This document shows positions 5,992 through 11,606 of a stretch of 11,606 nucleotides of DNA, in pieces. Each line of letters begins with the position of its first letter. Position 1 is the stretch's first letter. Under the pieces are notes generated by a model. It ran no database searches. It was not told the DNA's origin and saw nothing but the letters and a program-made list of their open reading frames with translations. The position numbers were made by a program, and so were the translations under genes. This stretch comes from Bacillota bacterium (lineage in GTDB: Bacteria; Bacillota; Clostridia; Christensenellales; CAG-138). Location: NCBI GenBank assembly GCA_016288175.1, contig JAEEYN010000207.1, positions 1 through 11,606 on the forward strand, written 5' to 3'.

Positions 5992-6468
5992 TCACCGTTC
6001 GCCCGCAAGCGGTTTTTCGTAAAAAAGGTTCATCGTGCCGTGCACGGCGGAGGAGGGGCGGGGGATCGCGGTATAGCCCATCCGCTCATACAGCCGGATC
6101 GCCGCTTTGAGGTTCGTATGCGTTTCGATATAGATCCGCCTGTAGCCGAGCGCGGAGGCTTTTTCCTCGATCAGCTTCATCAACGCGTACCCGAAGCCCC
6201 TGCCCTTCGCGCTGTCCGCAAGATAGAGCTTCTGCAGCTCGCATACGCCTTCGGAATGCTCCGCAAGCCCGCCTCCGCCGAGGACTTTGCTGCCGTCGAG
6301 AAGAACGAAATACGCCCTGCCGGGGCGGGAATAGAATTCCGAAAGGCTGTCCAGGGAGGCGTCGAAATAAGCCGTGCCGGGGATGTCGAGCGCGTTCGCC
6401 TTAAGGTTTTCGCGGATGATCTTCGCGATCGCCGCATCGTGTTCTTTTTTAAGATACCCGAATTCCAT
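5992..6468 (-). CDS. GNAT-family N-acetyltransferase
   Basis: A 158-residue protein of typical single-domain GNAT length. The acetyl-CoA site is KLYLADSAKGRGFGYALM (about 80-97), with the R-x-x-G-x-A loop at R90-G91-F92-G93-Y94-A95. The usual later motif, YIETHTNLKAAIRLYERMGY, follows at 113-132. Enzymes of this kind move an acetyl group from acetyl-CoA to an amine; the acceptor (small molecule, peptide or drug) cannot be told from sequence. The start at 6468 has only a weak GGGAAT site, so translation may depend on coupling to the DUF445 gene, which ends 31 bp upstream on the same strand. No promoter is visible in that gap. Confidence 0.88.
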   Translation of the reverse strand: MEFGYLKKEHDAAIAKIIRENLKANALDIPGTAYFDASLDSLSEFYSRPGRAYFVLLDGSKVLGGGGLAEHSEGVCELQKLYLADSAKGRGFGYALMKLIEEKASALGYRRIYIETHTNLKAAIRLYERMGYTAIPRPSSAVHGTMNLFYEKPLAGER

Positions 6469-6499
6469 ATTCCCGGTTTCGCTGCTGTAAGACGGCGTT

Positions 6500-7390
6500 T
6501 TATACGCCGAGCAGGGGCGTGATCCAGCCCATTAGGAAGCCCAGCAGCGCGCCGAGACACAGAATCGCGTTCAGCTCCCTTTTCATAAGGCCGAAGAGCA
6601 GTTTTTCGAGCTCCCCGATCTCCAGCGCGTTGATCTTATCCTCGACGATCTTTTGAATATTGACGCCTTCGAGGATGCGCCCCGTATTGTTTTCGATCGC
6701 GGAAACATAGAGGCCGACGCCCTTTTCGATCCAGCCGGGGATCTTTTCGTCGTATTTCGCGATCACTTCGCCGACCTGCATGCCGAGCAGCTGATCGGAT
6801 TCCTTATCCACAAGGTTTTTGACAACGGAATCGGCGTATTTGGCGACGGATCTGTTCACGATGCCGCCGATAACGCCGTAGAATCTTTCGGCGATCCCGG
6901 TGCGGAAGCGGCCGGTTTTGCCGTCGGCAATGGCTTTTTGCCTGACGCCTTCGGAGATCGCCTCGCCGAAATCGATCGCGCAGAGTCTGCCGCAGATCAC
7001 TTCCGAAAGCTTTTCGCGGGCGGAGGCGATCGAGTGATCGGCCTTTTCCTCCGGAACGGCGGAGAGGAGCAGGTCCTTCACCGTCGATTCGTTCCCGCGG
7101 TTCTCCTCAACGAGGCCCGTGAGCGCGCCGCGGACCTTTGCGACGGTCTCTTCGGAGGTCAGGACCTGCCTGAGCGTGGCTTCGTTCAGAAGGTCGGAGC
7201 TGATGACCTCGCCGATGGACTGCGCGATCCGCCCCTGTTCCTTCGGGATCAGTCCCGGCGTCAGCGGAATCCGCCGTTTGCCGATATAACGGGCCTTATG
7301 CGGATGGAACAGCATCTTTATTGCGATATAATTCGTCAAATAGCCTATTACCGCGCCGACAGCGGGGGCGATCAGCATCTCCCATTTCAT
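6500..7390 (-). CDS. DUF445 family membrane-associated protein
   Basis: The product has 296 residues. The ATG at 7390 is chosen because AGGAG lies 9 nt upstream; in-frame codons further upstream have no such site. The N-terminus carries the family hallmark GYLTNYIAIKMLFHP (16-30), part of a membrane segment, then TPGLIPKEQGRIA (44-56). A long amphipathic helical region (about 57-270) follows, ending in a hydrophobic segment (about 275-296, LGALLGFLMGW). A membrane segment at each end with a helical middle is the usual DUF445 layout. It is shorter than the roughly 375-residue Bacillus YheB as I recall it, so the middle is reduced. The molecular function is not known. It lies between DUF2804 (112 bp upstream) and a GNAT gene (31 bp downstream), probably in one transcript. 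Confidence 0.9.
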   Translation of the reverse strand: MKWEMLIAPAVGAVIGYLTNYIAIKMLFHPHKARYIGKRRIPLTPGLIPKEQGRIAQSIGEVISSDLLNEATLRQVLTSEETVAKVRGALTGLVEENRGNESTVKDLLLSAVPEEKADHSIASAREKLSEVICGRLCAIDFGEAISEGVRQKAIADGKTGRFRTGIAERFYGVIGGIVNRSVAKYADSVVKNLVDKESDQLLGMQVGEVIAKYDEKIPGWIEKGVGLYVSAIENNTGRILEGVNIQKIVEDKINALEIGELEKLLFGLMKRELNAILCLGALLGFLMGWITPLLGV

Positions 7391-7417
7391 CTTTCGTTCT
7401 CCTGCATCGTTGAAGAT

Positions 7418-7497
7418 CGGGCCGTTCCGCGGCCCGCGCGGTGCGCTCTTTCGCGCTTTTAAAGCATTCCGGCATGCTCCGCGAGCGGGAGCACGCC
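7418..7497 (-). other. two hairpins between the DUF2804 and DUF445 genes
   Basis: The first is a 10-bp stem, 7471-7480 with 7488-7497 (7-nt loop, one G-U pair on the minus-strand RNA). The second is a 7-bp GC stem, 7418-7424 with 7430-7436 (5-nt loop). Neither is followed by a clear T run, so they are more likely processing or attenuation structures, or weak terminators, than full stops. I see no promoter here for DUF445. Confidence 0.5.
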
Positions 7498-7502
7498 CGA
7501 AG

Positions 7503-8528
7503 TCAATACCTGTTATGCACCTTTTCGGCAAAGCACATGATATCCTTGAAATCGATCGCAGTGCCGTCGTCGAGAACGGCTTTGCCGCTCATCCTGCCGA
7601 ATACCTGATGCTGATCCGAAACGAGGACCTTGAAATCGAGCTTCGCGGCGCGGTCGAGCACGGGCACGAAGGTCGTTTCGAACCGCCCGTCGGAGGAGGA
7701 AAACCGCCACGGCTCCATGTATCCGCTTTCGGGGATATGGAAGGTCACGTCGTCCAGCTTATGCGCCTTCCCGTTATAGAAGATAATGTTCTCGCTCGCC
7801 GCTTTCGTGTTGCCGAAGCCGTAACCGATGTTGAAACCGAAGGTATTCCCGCCGAGGTCCGCGTTGCCGGAGCCCCAGAACCAGGTATTGTCGTAGGTCC
7901 AGACGCCGCGGCCCCAGTCGAGCGTTCCGAAATCGGTTTTCGGGTCGAACTCATACCGCACGCCGTCGAACTCCATATAGCCGGACGCGCGCATGCAGTT
8001 GATCTTTTGATTATAGTAAAACGCGCGCTTCTTATCCCAGGGCGTGGCGATGACCATGGAATCCATCTCCGGCTGAGCGAGCACGATATCGCATTCGAAG
8101 GGCTTCTTTTCGAAGAACCGCTCGAAACGGCAGGTGATATGCCTTTTTCCGTCCTCAACGGCAAACTTCATTTGCAGACGCTTGTCCGAATACTCCGTCA
8201 CGCCTGCGGCGGAGCTCGGCGGAAGCTTCAGCTTCCCGAGGGGGAAGGCGTTCAGCACGGTCTCGGTATGCTCCCACGGCTTGCCGTCAAAGCAAAGCAG
8301 GGAAACGGACTGCAGGCCGATATAGCCGTCGTCCGAGACCGTGAAGGCGCCGGCGAATTTATCGCCGAGCACAAGGTAATAATCCCATTCCTTGATCCGC
8401 CATTTCGGCGCCTTGATGCTTCGCCGGTCGTACTGCTGAACGAGCGAACGGGACCAGCCGGGCTCCCGCAGTTCGCCCCGAGCGTCAAGCAGCGGCTGAA
8501 CTTTCGTAACTTCATGATTCCTGCCCAC
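7503..8528 (-). CDS. DUF2804 domain-containing protein
   Basis: The product has 341 residues, started at GTG 8526-8528. The site AAGGGAGGT lies 7 nt before this GTG and overlaps the longer in-frame TTG-started alternative, which has no binding site of its own. The N-terminus reads NHEV...LLDARGELREPGW, and the core has KWRIKEWDYYLV (42-53). The signature DWGRGVWTYDNTWFWG is at 204-219 and the end HQVFGRMSGKAVLDDG at 307-322, matching DUF2804 over its whole length. From memory these proteins are related to lipocalin-like AttH/CrtC hydratase folds, which suggests a hydrophobic ligand, but no activity is established. There is no signal peptide. It has its own extended -10 promoter, divergent from the antiporter gene, and probably leads the run into DUF445 and GNAT. 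Confidence 0.9.
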   Translation of the reverse strand: MGRNHEVTKVQPLLDARGELREPGWSRSLVQQYDRRSIKAPKWRIKEWDYYLVLGDKFAGAFTVSDDGYIGLQSVSLLCFDGKPWEHTETVLNAFPLGKLKLPPSSAAGVTEYSDKRLQMKFAVEDGKRHITCRFERFFEKKPFECDIVLAQPEMDSMVIATPWDKKRAFYYNQKINCMRASGYMEFDGVRYEFDPKTDFGTLDWGRGVWTYDNTWFWGSGNADLGGNTFGFNIGYGFGNTKAASENIIFYNGKAHKLDDVTFHIPESGYMEPWRFSSSDGRFETTFVPVLDRAAKLDFKVLVSDQHQVFGRMSGKAVLDDGTAIDFKDIMCFAEKVHNRY

Positions 8529-8535
8529 AGCGCAA

Positions 8536-8541
8536 CCTCCC
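8536..8541 (-). promoter_or_regulatory. ribosome binding site that fixes the DUF2804 start
   Basis: GGGAGG within AAGGGAGGT, 7 nt upstream of GTG 8528. It lies inside the upstream TTG extension of the frame, which argues against that longer form. Confidence 0.85.
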
Positions 8542-8574
8542 TTAATGATCCGCAAGCCGGTATCGGCTGCATCC

Positions 8575-8603
8575 AGTTTACCATAACGGCCCCGTCAGTT
8601 CAA
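8575..8603 (-). promoter_or_regulatory. promoter of DUF2804
   Basis: On the minus strand, TTGAAC (8598-8603), a 17-bp spacer and TAAACT (8575-8580), with an extended -10 TGG directly before it. Confidence 0.8.
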
Positions 8604-8617
8604 CAAAAAAACGCATA

Positions 8618-8638
8618 TCCCGCCCGGATCCGGCGGGA
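8618..8638. repeat. inverted repeat between divergent promoters
   Basis: TCCCGCC (8618-8624) and GGCGGGA (8632-8638), spaced by 7 bp. It lies upstream of both -35 boxes, 14 bp from the DUF2804 one. It could be an operator, or a weak hairpin on the minus strand, where it is followed six bases later by a run of T. Confidence 0.55.
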
Positions 8639-8665
8639 AAAGCGCGGAAAACCCGAATAAAGCGC

Positions 8666-8694
8666 TTGCAAAAAGCTGACGGATGTAATACAAT
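8666..8694 (+). promoter_or_regulatory. promoter of the cation/proton antiporter gene
   Basis: TTGCAA (8666-8671), a 17-bp spacer and TACAAT (8689-8694), about 37 bp before the ATG. Confidence 0.8.
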
Positions 8695-8730
8695 ACACTT
8701 TTGGAGTTTATAATCTCAGAAGGTGCAGCT

Positions 8731-10029
8731 ATGAATCTTTTGCTTTCGACCGGCGTCGCGCTGTTTGCGGGTCTGATGATGACGCGTCTTTTCAAGCTCA
8801 TGCATCTGAACCTGCCGGACGTGACGGCGTTCTTGCTTGCGGGCATCATTGTCGGCCCGTTCGCCCTCGGCAGCCTCGGCATCGGCGGCCTCGGCTTCGC
8901 TTCGATGGACCAGATCGGCAAGGTTAATTTCCTTTCCAACGTCGCTCTCGGCTTCATCGCCTTCGATATCGGCAACGAGTTCCGCCTCGCGCAGCTCAAG
9001 CACACCGGCAAGACCGCGACGATCATCGGCATCGTGCAGTCCTGCGCTGCGACGCTGCTCGTGGACGCCGCTTTGATCGGCCTGCATTTCGTCCTCGGGC
9101 CGGAAGTTCTTCCGCTGCCCGTCGCAATCACCCTCGGCGCGATCGCTTCCGCGACAGCTCCCGCCGCAACGCTGATGGTCGTCCGTCAGTATAAGGCCAA
9201 GGGTCCCCTCACGGACCTGCTGCTGCCCATCGTCGCGCTCGACGACGCGGTGGGTCTCGTGCTGTTCGCCGTATCCTTCGGCGTTGCGCAGGCGGTCGAC
9301 GGCGGCAGCGTCAGCCTTGTTTCGGTGCTCGTGAATCCCATGATCGAGATCGTATGCTCGCTGCTGCTCGGCGCGGCGATGGGCGGGATCCTCACGCTGC
9401 TCGAAAAACTTTTCTATTCCAACAAAAACCGTCTGTCGATGACGATCGCGTTCGTGATCACGACGATCGCGCTCTCCAAACTCGAGATCCCGCTCGGCGG
9501 AGAGGTGAAGATCGGCTTCTCGTCGCTGCTCGTCTGCATGATGCTCGGCACGATGTTCTGCAACCTCAGCGAATATTCCGCGGATATCATGCACCGGTCC
9601 GAGCAATGGACGGCGCCGCTGTACACTGTGTTTTTCGTGCTTTCCGGCGCACAGCTTGAGCTTTCCGTTTTCAAGGACCCCGCCGTTATCCTCATCGGCG
9701 TCGTGTTCATCCTCGTGCGCTGCGTCGGCAAATACTTAGGCGCGTATGTTCCGAGCCGCATGATGAAGCTCGATCCGAAGGTGCGCAACCATCTCGGCAT
9801 CACTTTGTTCCCGCAGGCGGGCGTCGCGCTCGGCATGGTCGTCAGCGCGCAGGCGCTCGGCGAAGCCCACGGCTCCGTGATCCGCAATATCATCCTTTTC
9901 GCTGTGCTCGTATATGAGCTCGTCGGTCCCCTCCTCACCAAACAGTCCCTGCAGAAGGCGGGCGAGATCGCTCCCGCAAAAAGCGCTGCGGAGAACCGCG
10001 CAAGGTTCAGGAAGAAGGGGAAGGCGTAA
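8731..10029 (+). CDS. CPA2-type monovalent cation:proton antiporter
   Basis: The product has 432 residues, starting at ATG 8731 after AGAAGGTG; an in-frame TTG at 8701 lies at the transcription start region and is rejected. It has about 12-13 hydrophobic segments covering residues 3-400, typical of the Na+/H+ exchanger fold. Motifs that fit are TAPAA (142-146, unwound segment), the ion-binding pair Asp171-Asp172 in VALDDAVGL, and R330...G333-K334 in RCVGKYLGA. The paired acidic residues are the mark of electrogenic exchangers such as NhaA and NapA. It therefore probably exchanges Na+ or K+ for H+ across the cytoplasmic membrane for pH and ion balance. No RCK/TrkA-N domain follows; the tail is a short, very basic stretch (404-432). 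The gene is a single unit, divergent from DUF2804, ended by the hairpin at 10068. Ion preference cannot be told. Confidence 0.92.
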   Translation: MNLLLSTGVALFAGLMMTRLFKLMHLNLPDVTAFLLAGIIVGPFALGSLGIGGLGFASMDQIGKVNFLSNVALGFIAFDIGNEFRLAQLKHTGKTATIIGIVQSCAATLLVDAALIGLHFVLGPEVLPLPVAITLGAIASATAPAATLMVVRQYKAKGPLTDLLLPIVALDDAVGLVLFAVSFGVAQAVDGGSVSLVSVLVNPMIEIVCSLLLGAAMGGILTLLEKLFYSNKNRLSMTIAFVITTIALSKLEIPLGGEVKIGFSSLLVCMMLGTMFCNLSEYSADIMHRSEQWTAPLYTVFFVLSGAQLELSVFKDPAVILIGVVFILVRCVGKYLGAYVPSRMMKLDPKVRNHLGITLFPQAGVALGMVVSAQALGEAHGSVIRNIILFAVLVYELVGPLLTKQSLQKAGEIAPAKSAAENRARFRKKGKA

Positions 10030-10067
10030 GCGCTCCGACGCCGCAGCAGTAATGGCTCAAATAAAAA

Positions 10068-10099
10068 CGGCCGCGGGATATCCTGCGGCTGTTTTTTTT
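10068..10099 (+). terminator. terminator between convergent genes, probably bidirectional
   Basis: CGGCCGCGGGA (10068-10078) pairs with TCCTGCGGCTG (10081-10091) with two G-U pairs; the inner pairs must open to form the loop. Eight T residues follow on the plus strand, and a TTTTTATTT run follows on the minus strand. Confidence 0.9.
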
Positions 10100-10107
10100 C
10101 AGGCGGC

Positions 10108-10392
10108 TCACACTTTGAATCTTTCGATGACCGTGTCGACCACGTATATCGGTTTTAACTCTTTCAGCTTACCGAAATGCGGCGCCGCGGCATGCGCGGC
10201 AAGGGCTTCTTCATCCCTCCATTTTTCAACGAGCAGGACCTCGCCGTCCCCTTCGACGGGAATGAAATAATCATAGCCGATGTTTCCGTCCTCCGCGCGG
10301 GAGGCGGCGCCGATACCCTCCGCGGCGATCCTTTCGAGGAAAGCTCCTCGCATCCCCGGCCTGCATTTATAGGTCACGTTCAATACTATCAT
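10108..10392 (-). CDS. putative quinol monooxygenase (ABM family)
   Basis: A 94-residue, single-domain protein of the antibiotic biosynthesis monooxygenase (ABM) ferredoxin-like fold, at the usual length. The pattern fits throughout: MIVLNVTYKCRPG as first strand, then NIGYDYFIP (37-45), LLVEKWRDEEALAAH (53-67) and PHFGKL (71-76). Relatives such as YgiN, LsrG and heme-degrading IsdG are dimers that oxidise quinols or aromatic rings, isomerise sugars, or degrade heme. Which of these applies is not decided here; YgiN-like is the default name. GGAGG is 5 nt from the ATG. The gene stands alone between the antiporter terminator and its own extended -10 promoter, and its short leader can fold at the very 5-prime end. 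Confidence 0.88.
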   Translation of the reverse strand: MIVLNVTYKCRPGMRGAFLERIAAEGIGAASRAEDGNIGYDYFIPVEGDGEVLLVEKWRDEEALAAHAAAPHFGKLKELKPIYVVDTVIERFKV

Positions 10393-10399
10393 ACTGTCC

Positions 10400-10427
10400 T
10401 CCCGCCGGGTATTTTCGCCCGGCAGGA
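10400..10427 (-). promoter_or_regulatory. 5-prime leader hairpin of the monooxygenase mRNA
   Basis: On the minus strand, TCCTGCCGGG (10418-10427) pairs with CCCGGCGGGA (10400-10409), with one G-U pair and an 8-nt loop. The 3-prime arm includes the first four bases of the GGGAGG ribosome binding site. The expected transcription start is near 10423, so the full stem forms only if transcription starts a few bases earlier. Otherwise a 6-bp 5-terminal stem remains. Confidence 0.55.
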
Positions 10428-10429
10428 AG

Positions 10430-10458
10430 ATTATACCACAGCGGCGGGGGTTCTTTAA
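10430..10458 (-). promoter_or_regulatory. promoter of the monooxygenase gene
   Basis: On the minus strand, a perfect TATAAT (10430-10435) preceded by TGG, an extended -10. The -35 candidate TTAAAG (10453-10458, 17-bp spacer) is poor. Confidence 0.7.
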
Positions 10459-10478
10459 GGACTGTTTTGGGATTTTTA

Positions 10479-10507
10479 TTGATTTTTCGCCCGATATCGA
10501 TTAAAAT
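10479..10507 (+). promoter_or_regulatory. promoter of the streptothricin-acetyltransferase-like gene
   Basis: TTGATT (10479-10484), a 17-bp spacer and TAAAAT (10502-10507), 32 bp before the ATG. Confidence 0.75.
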
Positions 10508-10539
10508 CAGGCGGGAAAACCTGAGTTTCGGGAGGGAGC

Positions 10540-11121
10540 ATGAACGATTTTCAAATTGAGTATCTTCCAAAGGAAAAATGGAAGGGCACGCCGGTGATGC
10601 TCGTTACGCGCAGCAACAGCTACTATGATTTCGAGATCGAGCCGCTGAACAGCGAAGGCTGCACCGTTTCCATAAAAAGAAAAAAGGCGGAGCGGGAGAT
10701 CGTGCACACGCCGGAGGAATACGGCTTCCCGGACAGGCTGTATCAGCCTTATTGGGAGGACGCGGAGGCCTACGGGATCGTTGGCGGCGACGGGAGTCTG
10801 CTCGCCTGCATCGAAGTCTGCCCGGAGGATTGGTCGAACCGGATGATCGTGACGGAGCTTTGGGTCTCGGAACAGCTGCGCGGAAGGGGCTTCGGCCACC
10901 TGCTTATGGAAAAAGCGAAAGAGATCGCCCGCGGGCAGGGAAGGCGTGCGCTTTTCCTTGAAACCCAGTCCTGCAACACGAACGCCATCGGATTTTATCT
11001 CCACGAGGGCTTTGAGATGATCGGCTTCGACACCTGCTGCTATACGAACGACGATATCGGCCGCAGGGAAGTGCGGATCAATCTGGGCTTCTTTTTCCAC
11101 AGGGAACCGAGGAGGGACTGA
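10540..11121 (+). CDS. GNAT acetyltransferase, streptothricin-acetyltransferase-like
   Basis: The product has 193 residues with GGAGGG close upstream of the ATG. The N-terminal 90 residues are less typical, with YGFPDRLYQPYWEDAEAYGIV at 61-81. The GNAT core follows: VTELWVSEQLRGRGFGHLLM (104-123) with R114-x-x-G117-x-G119 for acetyl-CoA. Then come LETQSCNTNAIGFYLHEGF (140-158) and GFDTCCYTNDD (162-172). LETQ-x-x-N-x-x-A-x-x-FY followed by G-x-D-x-x-x-Y is what I remember from streptothricin acetyltransferases (Sat/StaT). N-acetylation of a streptothricin-like or other amine compound is therefore plausible, but many chromosomal homologs have no proven drug role. The next gene is a MATE efflux pump, which would also suit a detoxification role, though it has its own promoter. 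Confidence 0.85.
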   Translation: MNDFQIEYLPKEKWKGTPVMLVTRSNSYYDFEIEPLNSEGCTVSIKRKKAEREIVHTPEEYGFPDRLYQPYWEDAEAYGIVGGDGSLLACIEVCPEDWSNRMIVTELWVSEQLRGRGFGHLLMEKAKEIARGQGRRALFLETQSCNTNAIGFYLHEGFEMIGFDTCCYTNDDIGRREVRINLGFFFHREPRRD

Positions 11122-11143
11122 ACCCGCCGCGTTGGTTCCTTTT
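11101..11143 (+). terminator. probable weak terminator after the GNAT gene
   Basis: AGGGAACC (11101-11108, within the last codons) can pair with GGTTCCTT (11134-11141) across a 25-nt interior, with T residues at 11140-11143. The long loop and short T run make this uncertain. Confidence 0.4.
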
Positions 11144-11145
11144 GC

Positions 11146-11173
11146 TTGAAACAGACGAAAGTCCTGCTATAAT
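11146..11173 (+). promoter_or_regulatory. promoter of the MATE transporter gene
   Basis: TTGAAA (11146-11151), a 16-bp spacer and a perfect TATAAT (11168-11173) with an extended -10 TGC in front. Confidence 0.8.
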
Positions 11174-11201
11174 CTTCTGGTAAAACGGGGGGAAGAAAGA
11201 A

Positions 11202-11606
11202 ATGCCGACTGCGGACCGAAAGAAAAAGTATTTTGATTTTGCGCTGCTTGCGCCGGTCATCGCGCTTGCGTGGCCGACGATGCTCGAACAGCTTATGCAG
11301 ACCGCCGTGCAGTACATCGACACGGCGATGGTCGGTGCGCTCGGTACCGCCGCAACGGCGGCGGTCGGCTCCACAACAACGGTGAACTGGCTCATCGGAA
11401 GCACGATCGCCGCGTTCGGAGTGGGCTTCCTTTCGTTCATATCTCAGGCGAGAGGCGCGGGAGAGCATGATAAAGCGCGCAAAGCTTCCGCCCAGAGCGT
11501 GCTCGCTGTGCTCGTTGTGGGCCTTCTGTTCACGGCGATAACGCTTTCGCTGAGCGGCTTCGTGCCCGCGTGGATGCAGGTCGATCCCGCCGTCCGCCCG
11601 CTTGCA
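11202..11606 (+). CDS. MATE-family efflux transporter, partial (C-terminus beyond right edge)
   Basis: 135 residues are visible, open to the end of the window. After a short basic N-terminus, the first membrane segment reads LLAPVIALAWPTMLEQLMQT. This is followed by YIDTAMVGALGTAATAAVG, the hallmark of MATE transporters (first helices, with the conserved D-T-A-M-V-G). Two more segments follow, with FISQARGAGEHDKARKAS between them, as in the family. MATE pumps export cationic drugs or metabolites using Na+ or H+ gradients; a full protein is about 450 residues, so roughly a third is present. The upstream GGGGGGAAG is a non-ideal ribosome binding site, ending about 6 nt before the ATG. The gene has its own strong extended -10 promoter and lies 80 bp after the GNAT gene. 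The substrate is unknown. Confidence 0.92.
   Translation, partial: MPTADRKKKYFDFALLAPVIALAWPTMLEQLMQTAVQYIDTAMVGALGTAATAAVGSTTTVNWLIGSTIAAFGVGFLSFISQARGAGEHDKARKASAQSVLAVLVVGLLFTAITLSLSGFVPAWMQVDPAVRPLA

Noticed and set aside
5004..6008. 334-codon minus-strand open frame across the Pr6Pr gene
   Set aside because: It crosses two terminators and a promoter, its translation is highly charged and low in structure, and the plus-strand membrane protein is convincing.
8529..8555. TTG-started longer form of DUF2804
   Set aside because: The AAGGGAGGT site lies inside this extension and is ideally spaced to the GTG at 8528.
7410..8660. 416-codon plus-strand open frame opposite DUF2804
   Set aside because: DUF2804 signature motifs lie on the minus strand; the plus frame also runs through the DUF2804 promoter.
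8716..9606. 296-codon minus-strand open frame opposite the antiporter
   Set aside because: It is His/Arg/Glu-rich with no domain; the antiporter helices and the DD motif are on the plus strand.
1..11606. Mobile elements, CRISPR arrays, tRNA or rRNA genes
   Set aside because: I looked for transposase or integrase motifs, regularly spaced repeats and cloverleaf or rRNA signatures and found none.

Overview
The window looks like chromosomal DNA from a GC-rich member of the Clostridia (Bacillota), probably a gut or rumen Oscillospirales- or Christensenellales-type organism. Grounds: strong GGAGG-type ribosome binding sites, sigma-A promoters with TATAAT boxes and 16-18 bp spacers, stem-plus-T-run terminators between most units, Gram-positive style lipoproteins, a type I dockerin domain, and families common in Bacillota (YunG-like, DUF445, DUF2804, Pr6Pr, MATE). 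The lineage is an inference from gene content; there is no rRNA or marker gene here.

Positions 1-4933 are a cell-surface region. A Pro/Ala/Thr-rich lipoprotein runs off the left edge (1-351, minus). Next to it is a two-gene minus-strand operon: an S41-type peptidase lipoprotein (1180-2673), followed after 18 bp by a small secreted dockerin protein (499-1161) and a terminator. Divergent from the operon is a small YunG-like protein with a possible Cys-His-Asp triad (2909-3310), with its own promoter and terminator. Then comes a lipoprotein with a Gly/Pro linker and a probable right-handed beta-helix (3452-4933). Its promoter has a perfect TATAAT, no good -35 box, and a TTTAAG-N5-TTTAAG direct repeat over the -35 position. 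That arrangement resembles sites of OmpR-family response regulators, in particular streptococcal CiaR.

Positions 5041-8528 hold a six-TM Pr6Pr-type membrane protein on the plus strand, convergent with a minus-strand run of DUF2804, DUF445 and a GNAT acetyltransferase. Back-to-back promoters at 8575-8694 serve DUF2804 and a CPA2-type cation/proton antiporter (8731-10029). The antiporter meets a short ABM-family monooxygenase (10108-10392, minus) at a terminator that could serve both genes. A second GNAT enzyme, resembling streptothricin acetyltransferases (10540-11121), and the start of a MATE efflux pump (11202 to the right edge) complete the window.

I see no mobile element, CRISPR array, phage gene, tRNA or rRNA. 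Most units are one or two genes with their own promoter and terminator, so this reads as ordinary chromosome with an accessory surface-protein region on the left. I do not see a clearly new multi-gene system. The best leads are the peptidase/dockerin operon, the CiaR-like operator on the beta-helix lipoprotein gene, and the YunG-like putative cysteine enzyme.
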